From NCBI RefSeq assembly GCF_001423945.1, contig NZ_LMPU01000010.1, forward strand, positions 186,001-250,000: a DNA stretch of 64,000 nt, read 5' to 3'. Source of the stretch: Pedobacter sp. Leaf194. GTDB lineage: Bacteria > Bacteroidota > Bacteroidia > Sphingobacteriales > Sphingobacteriaceae. Each line of letters begins with the position of its first letter. The first letter of the stretch is position 1. This document shows positions 36,116-44,726 of the stretch, in pieces. Below the pieces are notes generated by a model. It saw only the letters and a program-made list of their open reading frames with translations. It was not told the origin of the DNA and searched no databases. Position numbers and translations under genes: made by a program.

Positions 36116-36268
36116 AACAGTTTTAAGCAACGCTCCGGTTCCAATTTAGTATTAATAATAAACACAGAAAATAAAATACAGGTAACATTTAAAATACGTT
36201 TTATATCTGTTTACACTTCTAAGAAAGATGTATTAAAATGTTACATTTAAATCTTATAATTTAGTTTT

Positions 36269-38092
36269 ATGACCCGCTTCATTGTAATTGTTTTCTTTTT
36301 TATCTGGGCTCAGTCCGGGGCACAAAACTTTCGGCAGAACAGGCAACTCGCACCCGATGAAAGTGATTTAGCCATTCAGTTTTACCAGGATGGGGATTAC
36401 GAAAAAGCAGCGGTTATTTTCGAAAAGCTTTTCGCCAACCCGAATAATGAGGGCTATTTCGACATTTATTTCAATACATTATTAAAGTTAAAACGGTACG
36501 ATGTTGCCGAAAAAATTGTTAAAAAACAAATTAAACAGTCGCCACAGGCAGAAATCTACGAAATCGCGTTAGGAAAACTTTACCAGGAAAAAGGCGACGC
36601 CCAAACAGCAAATAAAATTTTTAACGATGTTATTGCTAAACTTCCGAAGGATGAATTTAAAATAAGAATGCTTGCCAATAATTTTTATCGCTTTGAAAAT
36701 TATGATTTCGCGGTGCAGACATTTAAACAAGGACGAAAAATACTAAGCGACGATAAAGCCTTTGCTTTTGAACTTGTAAACATTTATCGTTTTAAAAAAG
36801 ATAAGCCAATGTTGATGCAGGAGTATCTGGATATTCTGCCTTCAACACCTCAACTGTTGCCGCAGGCGGAAGCTGTGTTGGCAATGGTTTTTGAGGATAA
36901 GAGCGATTACCAGGCGTTTCAAACCGGTATTTTAAAGAAAATCCAAAAGGATCCGGATGCAGAAATTTACATTCAGCTACTTACCTGGAATTACATACAG
37001 CAACAGGAATATGATATGGCATTACGGCAGCTCATTGCTTTTGATAAGCGCACAAAAGCCGATGGAGCTACACTTTTTAATGTAATTTATACTTTTGTAG
37101 ATAACGGTGCATACGAAACTGCTATAAAAGCCTACGAATATTTATTAAGCAAAGGGAAAGACAATCAATACTATTTACCAGCCAAAATTGAAATGCTTAA
37201 CACAAAATACAGCATTCAAACCAAAGGCAAATACAACACAGCAGATTTGGATTTGCTTGCTAAAGATTATCAGGTTTTGATGGATGAAAATGGCAAAAAC
37301 AAAAATACACTGTTTGCGATAAAAAAGTGGGCCACTCTGCAGGCATATTACCTTAACGCTCCTAAAAAAGCGGAACTTGCGCTCGAGGAAGCCATAAAAA
37401 TGCCCGGGGTAAGTTTGTCTGATGTCGGCCAGATTAAGCTCGATTTAGGCGATATATACATCCTGACAAAGCAACCCTGGGAAGCATTTTTAGTTTACGA
37501 ACAGGTAAGCAAACAGTTCGAAGGGCAGCCCATTGGTAATGAAGCCCGTTTTAAAAGTGCAAAACTATCTTTCTACCAGGGAAATTTTGAATACAGCAAC
37601 GGACAATGCCTTATTTTAAAAGCTGCAACTTCGCAGCTCATTGCAAATGATGCGCTGAATTTAAGTTTATTGATTTCTGACAATACGCAAAACCCAACCG
37701 ATAGCAGTGCACTGAAAATGTACGCAGATGCGGAGATGTTGCTCTTTCGCAATTTACCAACGCAATCCGTTCAAAAACTCGACAGCATTTCGATTGCTTA
37801 CCCGCAAAACTCGTTAAGTGATGCAATTTTAATGAGCAAAGCAAAAATTTTCATCAAATCTGACGACTTTCAAAAAGCCACGGCTGTCCTAAAAAAAATT
37901 ACCGAAGATTTTAAAGATGGAATCTGGACGGACGATGCATTATTTACCCTGGCAGACCTCTACGAAAAGAAGTTAAATGATTTGCCACAGGCAAAGATTT
38001 ATTTTCAGAAATTAATAACAGACTATCCGGGCAGCATGTTTAGTGCAGAAGCAAGGAAGAGATTTAGAAACTTACGCGGTGATGGCGTTTAG
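36269..38092 (+). CDS. Exported tetratricopeptide-repeat protein
   Basis: A 607-residue protein with an N-terminal signal peptide (MTRFIVIVFFFIWAQSGAQ) and all-helical TPR-like repeats along most of its length, for example DLAIQFYQDGDYEKAAVIFE and a late pair LPQAKIYFQKLITDYPGS. No enzymatic domain is visible. Such periplasmic TPR proteins act as scaffolds. It is divergent from the pseudo-peptidase/kinase operon and shares a promoter region with repeated GTAACA half-sites, so co-regulation is possible. Confidence 0.82.
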   Translation: MTRFIVIVFFFIWAQSGAQNFRQNRQLAPDESDLAIQFYQDGDYEKAAVIFEKLFANPNNEGYFDIYFNTLLKLKRYDVAEKIVKKQIKQSPQAEIYEIALGKLYQEKGDAQTANKIFNDVIAKLPKDEFKIRMLANNFYRFENYDFAVQTFKQGRKILSDDKAFAFELVNIYRFKKDKPMLMQEYLDILPSTPQLLPQAEAVLAMVFEDKSDYQAFQTGILKKIQKDPDAEIYIQLLTWNYIQQQEYDMALRQLIAFDKRTKADGATLFNVIYTFVDNGAYETAIKAYEYLLSKGKDNQYYLPAKIEMLNTKYSIQTKGKYNTADLDLLAKDYQVLMDENGKNKNTLFAIKKWATLQAYYLNAPKKAELALEEAIKMPGVSLSDVGQIKLDLGDIYILTKQPWEAFLVYEQVSKQFEGQPIGNEARFKSAKLSFYQGNFEYSNGQCLILKAATSQLIANDALNLSLLISDNTQNPTDSSALKMYADAEMLLFRNLPTQSVQKLDSISIAYPQNSLSDAILMSKAKIFIKSDDFQKATAVLKKITEDFKDGIWTDDALFTLADLYEKKLNDLPQAKIYFQKLITDYPGSMFSAEARKRFRNLRGDGV

Positions 38093-38409
38093 CCTGCGTT
38101 TTCCTTTTTGTGTTTATTTTCTCGGTATGTTGCCTCTGTGGAAAGCCCAAATTCGATAATGAACGCAAACATTGCAGCATTAAATACTAAGGTTAAAAAG
38201 TATAACCAGAGGTGTGCACCTAAAAACCTGCCGAAAAATGTATGTGTTGGAAATTGGAAAACAGAATATAGATCTGCAAGCGTTCTTAAAAATAAATTAC
38301 TGGCAAAAACATGTCTGTCTTCTGATGCAAAAGCAAAAAAACATACCATGGTTAAAAAACCAATTATTATAAAGGCTTTAAAAAATCTATACGGGCGAAA
38401 ATTTTTCAT
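38089..38409 (-). CDS. Small two-helix membrane protein, unknown
   Basis: A 106-residue product with two hydrophobic helices (about 9-27 and 64-90) and a charged C-terminal tail. I recognise no family. A 127-codon frame lies opposite on the plus strand, but this frame has membrane-protein composition and a plausible length, so I prefer it. Its stop overlaps the stop of the TPR gene: the shared TTTAG supplies TAG on one strand and TAA on the other. Confidence 0.6.
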   Translation of the reverse strand: MKNFRPYRFFKAFIIIGFLTMVCFFAFASEDRHVFASNLFLRTLADLYSVFQFPTHTFFGRFLGAHLWLYFLTLVFNAAMFAFIIEFGLSTEATYRENKHKKENAG

Positions 38410-38567
38410 TTTAGGGATGAAGGGATTAATTTGCTCTCAATCCACTAAGTTCGAAAAATTTATGACTATCCGAAAAATTAATACAATTTAACAATTTCAG
38501 GTTGTGATTTCAGACTAAATTTAATTCAGTAATCTTATCAATTTCTGCAACACAATGCCATAATTAC

Positions 38568-38575
38568 TATCTTTG
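38568..38575 (+). promoter_or_regulatory. -7 box for the DUF4286 gene
   Basis: TATCTTTG, an exact TAnnTTTG match, four bases before the ATG at 38580, again implying a leaderless or near-leaderless mRNA. Confidence 0.5.
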
Positions 38576-38579
38576 CCTT

Positions 38580-38882
38580 ATGTTATTATACAATGTTACT
38601 TTAATTTTAGATGACGCAGCTGCCGAAGAATGGTTGCAATGGATGACAGAAATTCATATACCTGAAGTGATGGCTACGGGCATGTTTGTATCGCACAGGT
38701 TGCTTAAAGTTTTGGATTCGCCGAATGAAGGCGTTACTTATTGCGCACAGTACGTTGCAGAAAATCTTGAAAATTATAACCAATACCATCAAGTTTACGC
38801 ACCGGCTTTACAACAGGATTTAAATGAGAAATTCAAAAATCGTTTTGTGGCCTATAGAACTTTGATGGAGTTTGTAGGTTAG
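38580..38882 (+). CDS. DUF4286 family protein
   Basis: A 100-residue cytosolic protein with the family's N-terminal strand (LLYNVTLILDDAAAEEWLQW), a central HIPEVMATGMF and the C-terminal HQVYAPALQQDLNEKF and FVAYRTLMEFV. It has the size and composition of a dimeric ferredoxin-like (ABM-type) domain. Function is unknown. It is convergent with the MazG-like gene, with 16 bases between stops. Confidence 0.82.
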   Translation: MLLYNVTLILDDAAAEEWLQWMTEIHIPEVMATGMFVSHRLLKVLDSPNEGVTYCAQYVAENLENYNQYHQVYAPALQQDLNEKFKNRFVAYRTLMEFVG

Positions 38883-38898
38883 TCTACTCAGCATAGCA

Positions 38899-39225
38899 TT
38901 ATTTCAGCTTATCATTATTTTTATGCCTGTCAGCATCCCGAATGGCCTTTTTTTGAAGATTTTCTTTAAGGGCATCGGTTAGGTTAATGCCAGTCTGATT
39001 AGCCAGGCAGATTAAAACGAAAAGCACATCGGCCATTTCATCAGCCAAATTAACATCTTCATCGCTTTTTTTGAAAGACTGTTCCCCATATTTTCTGGCC
39101 ATGATACGGGCAACCTCGCCAACTTCTTCCATTAAAATAGCCGTATTAGTAAGTTCATTAAAATACCTTACTCCAGTTGTTTTAATCCAGTTATCTACAG
39201 TTTCCTGTGCTTCGTTAATTGTCAT
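38899..39225 (-). CDS. MazG-like nucleotide pyrophosphohydrolase
   Basis: A 108-residue all-helical NTP pyrophosphohydrolase (MazG/HisE superfamily). The metal-binding acidic motif is EEVGEVARIMARKYG followed by LADEMADVLFVLICLAN, i.e. ExxE and ExxD pairs. It hydrolyses NTPs to NMP and pyrophosphate, probably cleaning non-canonical nucleotides. Its start overlaps the end of the GT39 gene by 11 bases, so it is the third gene of a tightly coupled dtd-GT39-mazG unit. Confidence 0.87.
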   Translation of the reverse strand: MTINEAQETVDNWIKTTGVRYFNELTNTAILMEEVGEVARIMARKYGEQSFKKSDEDVNLADEMADVLFVLICLANQTGINLTDALKENLQKKAIRDADRHKNNDKLK

Positions 39226-40753
39226 TTTTCTCTTCTTCTATTTCTAACTTTAATCTCCTGTTGATGTCTATTTTGGCGCCTTCCAGTAAAAAAACCGTTG
39301 CACCTTTTTCTCTTGCAAAAGGACTTTTTAGTTCTCCTATTTTCGAAATTTTTTCAAAAAATGGCTGTTCTTTCTTCCTTTCCGGATCTTCCTCTCCTGC
39401 TTCTCTGATAAGGATTAAGTCCTTAACGGGCCTGTCCAGTTTAAACCAGTAGAGGTAATCTGCATTGTAAGAAACTGCATTGATGTTCCTGTATTTCGAG
39501 TAGTAATTAATTGCGCCTGCCTGCCCATAATTATCCGTACGGACCACCACGGCAGCTTTATCTTTAACTTTCGAATAAGCAACGTCGACAATTGCAGCCA
39601 GGGCCTTCCAACCCTGCATATCTGCAAAATCCTGTGGTAAATCATGATTTTTTCCATCTTCCCAACGCAAAGCGCCAACGCGTTCAAATCGCTTATGGTT
39701 TGCGATTATCTTCTCGGGGGTATAAACAGGCATCATAATCGGAATGATGTACGCAAATGAGCCAACAATAAAGAGCACCAGAACTGTTCGAAGAATGTAC
39801 CGTTTACAAATCACTTCAGTTATGTATACACTGCCAAAGGCTAACAATACCGGGTAGAGCCCCAATGCATAGTAACTTTTCCCATTAAAATAGCTAAAAA
39901 TTAATAAGGTGAAAATGTAACTCAATATTACCCAGCTGTATTTTCTAAAAGGCTTATAGATAGCGAAACCAACAAAAGCCGCCAATAGCAGAAAAATATC
40001 ACTGATAAAAGAAAGCAACTGCTCCTTAAAAAAATCAATCCGTTTTATATTTACTAATTGTGTTTCGGCAAGTTCTTTCATATGGCTTATAACCGGGAAG
40101 TTGTGTTTTATCTGCCAGATTACATTTGGAGAAATAATTAACAAGGCCAGTCCTATAGCGAAATATAAATGCTTATTGGTAAAAATGCTTCTTCTTGGGG
40201 TGATTAGAATTGCGGGTAAAATGCCAAGCACCAAAAAAAGCACATTGTATTTATTTAAAAAGCCTAAGGCTGTCCATATTGCAAATTTGTAAAGCATGCC
40301 AGGTTTGTTGGTTTCAAAATAACCAATCAGGTAATAAAACATAGCTGTCCATGCAAGAACATCGAACGAATTTGGTTGATAAAGAATGTTAAGCCTGATG
40401 TAAACCGAGCAAATAAAAGCAATGGCAACCAGGCATTTCGCAAAAAGGTTACCCTTCAGTTTGCCTACAATTTGCCAGGCAAAAACCATCGTTAGCGCAC
40501 CAAAAAAGGCAGGAAAAAACTTTACCCAAAACACGCCATTTCCTAAAAACTGAATTATTAATGAAAAGAGCGACATTAGCGGCGGAACCGAAGTAAAACC
40601 TGCGGCAAGATGATTGGCCTGATCTAAATGTAAAAACTCATCGCGGTGAAGTTCATACACATTGTTGACTAAAACGTAACTTAAAACGATTTTAAGCAGG
40701 AAAAAAAATACAAGCAAACCGAACTCGATGAAATGGGGATACCTGTTCTTCAT
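39215..40753 (-). CDS. GT39-family membrane glycosyltransferase
   Basis: A 512-residue polytopic protein with about ten membrane helices and the periplasmic-loop acidic motif typical of PMT/ArnT-like GT-C enzymes (LHRDEFLHLDQANHLAAG, residues about 35-52). These transfer a sugar from a polyprenyl-phosphate donor to lipid or protein on the outer face of the inner membrane. The acceptor is unknown. Its ATG overlaps the dtd stop (TAATG), indicating translational coupling. Confidence 0.87.
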   Translation of the reverse strand: MKNRYPHFIEFGLLVFFFLLKIVLSYVLVNNVYELHRDEFLHLDQANHLAAGFTSVPPLMSLFSLIIQFLGNGVFWVKFFPAFFGALTMVFAWQIVGKLKGNLFAKCLVAIAFICSVYIRLNILYQPNSFDVLAWTAMFYYLIGYFETNKPGMLYKFAIWTALGFLNKYNVLFLVLGILPAILITPRRSIFTNKHLYFAIGLALLIISPNVIWQIKHNFPVISHMKELAETQLVNIKRIDFFKEQLLSFISDIFLLLAAFVGFAIYKPFRKYSWVILSYIFTLLIFSYFNGKSYYALGLYPVLLAFGSVYITEVICKRYILRTVLVLFIVGSFAYIIPIMMPVYTPEKIIANHKRFERVGALRWEDGKNHDLPQDFADMQGWKALAAIVDVAYSKVKDKAAVVVRTDNYGQAGAINYYSKYRNINAVSYNADYLYWFKLDRPVKDLILIREAGEEDPERKKEQPFFEKISKIGELKSPFAREKGATVFLLEGAKIDINRRLKLEIEEEKNDN

Positions 40754-41205
40754 TATTCTTTATTTTTTGTGTCGATAAAAATGGTCGTCGGGCCATCATT
40801 TACCAAAGAAATCTTCATGTCTGCCCCAAAAATTCCGGTTTCCACCTTCTTCCCAAGCAACGAAGAAAGCTTGTCAATCATTTGCTCGTAAAGCGGAATA
40901 GCAACATCGGGTTTGGCAGCTTTGGTAAAGCCAGGCCGGTTTCCTTTTTTTGTTGATGCAAATAAGGTGAACTGACTGATTAAAAGGATGCTGCCTCCAA
41001 TATCTGCCAAAGCTTTATTCATCAGGTCATTCTCATCAGCAAAAACACGCATATTTACAACCTTCTGAGCAAGCCAGTCAACATCTTCATTGCTGTCTGC
41101 ATCTTCAATGCCAAGCAAAACCAAAAACCCGCTTTCTATCTGACCAGTTATTTTTCCTTCGACTACACAACTGGCTTCAGTAACTCTTTGTAAAACTGCA
41201 CGCAT
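40753..41205 (-). CDS. dtd: D-aminoacyl-tRNA deacylase
   Basis: Homodimeric proofreading enzyme that removes D-amino acids from mischarged tRNA. The 150-residue protein has the opening MRAVLQRVTEASC, the active-site motif LLISQFTLFA with the following KKGNRPGFTKAA, and the cross-subunit motif NDGPTT near the C-terminus (canonical NxGPVT). Length is normal. First gene of the dtd-GT39-mazG unit and divergent from the lipoprotein pair. Confidence 0.95.
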   Translation of the reverse strand: MRAVLQRVTEASCVVEGKITGQIESGFLVLLGIEDADSNEDVDWLAQKVVNMRVFADENDLMNKALADIGGSILLISQFTLFASTKKGNRPGFTKAAKPDVAIPLYEQMIDKLSSLLGKKVETGIFGADMKISLVNDGPTTIFIDTKNKE

Positions 41206-41220
41206 TTTATACTACTTTTG
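41187..41220 (+). promoter_or_regulatory. Promoter of the overlapping lipoprotein pair
   Basis: TTTG (41187-41190) and TACTTTTG (41213-41220) are separated by 22 bases, matching the Bacteroidota TTTG/TAnnTTTG pattern. The box ends 13 bases before the ATG at 41234. Confidence 0.6.
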
Positions 41221-41233
41221 GGAATCAAAATAT

Positions 41234-42259
41234 ATGCGCAAGATAGGTATTTTACTAATTACTGCACTTTTGTTTGCCGCCTGTAAACCTAAATTTGCAG
41301 TGCATCCAACATTTTATTTCTGGCGAACGGTTTATACGAACCAGAAAGCAGAAACAAAATACCTAAACGATTTTAAATCCAAATCGCTTTATGTCCGCAT
41401 TATGGATGTAGATATCAATCCGGATACGCAAGAACCCGTGCCTGTTTCGCCTGTAAGTTTTGAGGACTCTTTACCAAAACAAACCACCATTGTTCCGGTT
41501 GTTTACCTGGTTAATAACATTTTCAATAATTTATCAGAAGGCGATAGCAAACTGCTCGCAACCCGCATTTCTAAATTTGTAAATTCGAAAGTAAATCAGG
41601 CAGGTAAGAAAACTTTTAGCGAACTGCAGATAGATTGCGACTGGACAAAAACCACCAGAGATAAGTACTTCATATTCCTGAATCAACTCAAATTAACGCC
41701 TTTACTTAAGCGGAAACAGATTTCGGTAACCTTGCGACTACATCAGGTAAAAAACCTGGCATCAAGCGGAATTCCTCCGGTTACAAAAGTGATGCTCATG
41801 TGCTACAACATGGGCAACCTTCGAAAATATGGAGAACAGAACTCAATTTTGGACATGAAGGAAATGGAGACTTACCTCAGCGACAAGCTGGAGACCTACC
41901 CTCTTAAAATCGATGTCGCGTTGCCATTATTTAATTGGGCCGTTGTGTTTAGGAAAGAGAAATATGCGGGCATTTCAAAACGGATATCAAAAGCCCAGAT
42001 AAACGATAAAAAACTTTTTAAGCGACGGGGAAAATCGACATTTTTTGATTTGATGATTGATTATCCACAAGCTGGGCTAAGAACCGGAGACGTTATAAGG
42101 TGGGAAGAAGTTACGCCGGATGACTTGCTTACCGCATCCCGGTTTTTATCACGACATTTAAAGCCAGAAGAACGTAATGTGGTGTTTTACCACCTGGACA
42201 ACGACCTTTTAAATACATTTAAACATGACGAACTTCAGAAAGTTATCGATAATTTTTAG
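41234..42259 (+). CDS. Lipoprotein of unknown function, possibly a GH-like TIM barrel
   Basis: A 341-residue lipoprotein with lipobox ending at Cys17 (LLFAAC). The body alternates strands and helices. Segments such as ELQIDCDWTKTTRDKYF, ISVTLRLHQV, VMLMCYNMGN and IDVALPLFNWAV lie at beta-strand ends, reminiscent of a glycoside-hydrolase-like barrel (DUF3142 is a possible relative, not confirmed). The acidic residues in QIDCDW would sit where such barrels keep catalytic carboxylates. Its last 35 bases overlap the next gene, so they are translated together. Confidence 0.7.
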   Translation: MRKIGILLITALLFAACKPKFAVHPTFYFWRTVYTNQKAETKYLNDFKSKSLYVRIMDVDINPDTQEPVPVSPVSFEDSLPKQTTIVPVVYLVNNIFNNLSEGDSKLLATRISKFVNSKVNQAGKKTFSELQIDCDWTKTTRDKYFIFLNQLKLTPLLKRKQISVTLRLHQVKNLASSGIPPVTKVMLMCYNMGNLRKYGEQNSILDMKEMETYLSDKLETYPLKIDVALPLFNWAVVFRKEKYAGISKRISKAQINDKKLFKRRGKSTFFDLMIDYPQAGLRTGDVIRWEEVTPDDLLTASRFLSRHLKPEERNVVFYHLDNDLLNTFKHDELQKVIDNF

Positions 42260-44684
42260 CGCCTTTCTTGTTGCCTACTTTGGGGAAATAGCGGTTAACC
42301 TGGCCTGTGGCGGTGAAGTAGATCCCTATGATTATTATGTTTCATATTTCCATAATAATACGGAAGGCGATGAGTATGTACCATTCGCGTTTACCGAAAT
42401 GGCTTACCTCTACAGCGAAGAAGCGGTTGTGGACGAAGCAGAAATTAACAGTAAAGAATGGGCAACTTACCTGGATGTAAAAGCAGCCGATGTACACAAA
42501 GTGATGTATGGTTTAGACAGCGCAGCAAGTGTAAAACTTGCGGGCTACGATGGAAACTCGTTGGACGAATTGCCAGACAGCTTAAAGAACAATACTTTTA
42601 TTGCAGCGTTGACGAGAAAAAAACAGGCGTTAAACTACTACACATTTGCTAAAAGCTGCGAGCCATTAGCCAATGCACGATGGAATGAATGGGACCCGGA
42701 ACCAAGAGATTCTACGGCGATGGAAGCCAAAGCAAAGGAAGCCTTAAAATTGACAACAGCAGAGCGGGATGACTTCCTGAAACTGCGTTACGCCTACCAA
42801 TCTGCCCGGATGTTTCATTATTCGGGGAATTATAAAGATTGCAAAATCGTTTACGAGAAGTACATCAAGCCCATCAAAAGTAACAGCGCAGTTAAGGGCT
42901 GGAGCCAGGCTTTGTATGCTGGTTCTATCCGGAAACTCGGAAGCCCGGACCAGGCTGCGTATATCTTTTCTAAAGTGTTTGCATCAAATCCAGAGCGCAG
43001 AATACAGGCTTACAAAAATTATTACTACACCGATTCGCCGATAAATGGCGCCTTAAAATATGCTAAAAACGATGAGGAGAAAACCAACATTTGGGCGATT
43101 AATGGCTTCGGAAACTCCGAATTCGACCTGGCAAGTTTACAAAAGGTATATCAATACAATCCAAAAAGCCCACTAAACGGAGCACTTCTGGTGCGAGAAA
43201 TAAACAAGCTTGAACAAGCTTTAATTAAAGATAATGATATCGCGAAAATTGGTTACAACTATTATTTTCTAGATAATGGGAGTAGTAAGAAGTATCGCGA
43301 CAGCGTTCAAAACCTTAATCTTAAAAACCTAAGTCAGATAAAAGATTTTGCAGTAAAGCTTGCGTCAGAAAAGAAATATCCGCAGCCAGCATTAGGAACT
43401 TTAACAGCCGCTTACCTTTCGTGGATGGAAAATAAGGATTTACTTGCTTCAAATTACCTTAAAACCTTAAATCCGGAGAAACTGCCGGAAAAGCTGCTTA
43501 GCCAATACCGAATTGTAGACTTGTTGATTAAGTCGAAACATATTCAAAAAGGAAACTCATTTAACGAAAATGATTTGCTGCCAGCACTTAAATGGCTCGA
43601 CGAAAAACGCTTCGAGGAAAATAAGCAACAAACAAGAAATGAAAACTACAACTATAACCAGTCAGAAAGTGGAAACAGCCGTTTTACCATAACGACTAGG
43701 AATTTTTACCAACAGATTTTAGCGCCCGCATACATGAAAATGGGCGATACAGCCAAAGCTGCACTCGCAATGGTAAAAGGTGATTTGAAATATAAATCCT
43801 TAAATGAAAATTCACTATTTAAAAACATCAGCTACCAAACCACCTCCTTTTGGCAAAAATATCTTACTCCGCTGAGTATGCAACATCTGGCAGATTTTAA
43901 AAGTGCCAAGCCAAAAGATAACCTTGTTGGCTTACTTTCTAAAGCCTTAAACCAGTTAAATAATGATGACTTTTATGAGCTTTATGGCACAGCTTACCTG
44001 CGCACCCATCAGTACGCTAAAGCCTTGCAGATGTTCGGCAAGGTATCGCCAAAATACAACTATTTTAATCCCGAAAACTGGTATGCCAGCGAAGGCGAGA
44101 CCAAGCTTTACGCCAATCCGTTTATCGAAACCATTAATGATTTTCCAAAAAGGTATGTTTCTGCCAAAACATCAATAACAAAGAAAACTTTTGCAGCAGA
44201 AATGTTGAGGTTGCAAAAATTAACGCTCAGCGATAAAAAGAATGCGGCATTATACTACTATAAAATGGCAAATGCAGTTTATCAAACAGGTTATTACGGA
44301 AACAGCTGGTTTTTGATAAGCTACGACTGGTCATCTTATGATAACAGCAGCGCACCTAAATTTGGTTATGATGTAGATTACAAAAAAGCGCAGACCGCCA
44401 AATCCTGGTATTTAAAGGCGAGAGCCTTAAGCACAAATGCTGATTTTAAAGCCAAGTGTACTTTCATGCTTGCAAAGTGTGCGCAGAAACAGATTATCAT
44501 GAATTACAATACCGTTTCTTTCAGTTATTATGATACAAAAGATGTAAAATATCAAAACTTTTTAACTGCGAACTATCACAATCCATACTTCAAAGAGTTA
44601 AAACTTAAATATGCTAAAACGCCATTTTACAACACAGCAATTAGCGAATGTAGCTACCTGAAAGATTTTATTACGAGAAGATAA
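42225..44684 (+). CDS. Large helical (TPR-like) putative lipoprotein, unknown
   Basis: An 819-residue protein with a signal helix (about 7-25) and a Cys28 that could be lipidated (AVNLAC-GGEVDPYDYY), although the residue at -3 is Asn instead of an aliphatic one. The rest is alpha-helical with TPR-like units (YSGNYKDCKIVYEKYI, LRTHQYAKALQMFGKV). I recognise no characterised family. The start ATG 42225 lies inside the preceding lipoprotein gene, the shift being supported by the signal helix. Both genes share the promoter at 41187, implying a surface or periplasmic complex. Confidence 0.72.
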   Translation: MTNFRKLSIIFSAFLVAYFGEIAVNLACGGEVDPYDYYVSYFHNNTEGDEYVPFAFTEMAYLYSEEAVVDEAEINSKEWATYLDVKAADVHKVMYGLDSAASVKLAGYDGNSLDELPDSLKNNTFIAALTRKKQALNYYTFAKSCEPLANARWNEWDPEPRDSTAMEAKAKEALKLTTAERDDFLKLRYAYQSARMFHYSGNYKDCKIVYEKYIKPIKSNSAVKGWSQALYAGSIRKLGSPDQAAYIFSKVFASNPERRIQAYKNYYYTDSPINGALKYAKNDEEKTNIWAINGFGNSEFDLASLQKVYQYNPKSPLNGALLVREINKLEQALIKDNDIAKIGYNYYFLDNGSSKKYRDSVQNLNLKNLSQIKDFAVKLASEKKYPQPALGTLTAAYLSWMENKDLLASNYLKTLNPEKLPEKLLSQYRIVDLLIKSKHIQKGNSFNENDLLPALKWLDEKRFEENKQQTRNENYNYNQSESGNSRFTITTRNFYQQILAPAYMKMGDTAKAALAMVKGDLKYKSLNENSLFKNISYQTTSFWQKYLTPLSMQHLADFKSAKPKDNLVGLLSKALNQLNNDDFYELYGTAYLRTHQYAKALQMFGKVSPKYNYFNPENWYASEGETKLYANPFIETINDFPKRYVSAKTSITKKTFAAEMLRLQKLTLSDKKNAALYYYKMANAVYQTGYYGNSWFLISYDWSSYDNSSAPKFGYDVDYKKAQTAKSWYLKARALSTNADFKAKCTFMLAKCAQKQIIMNYNTVSFSYYDTKDVKYQNFLTANYHNPYFKELKLKYAKTPFYNTAISECSYLKDFITRR

Positions 44685-44726
44685 ATTTCGGTTGTTTTAT
44701 GATTTTGAACTTTGTTTAAGGCTAAT

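Noticed and set aside
38108..38491. 127-codon plus-strand frame opposite the small membrane protein
   Set aside because: The minus-strand frame has two clean membrane helices; the plus frame is Lys-rich with no recognisable pattern and extends into the DUF4286 promoter region.
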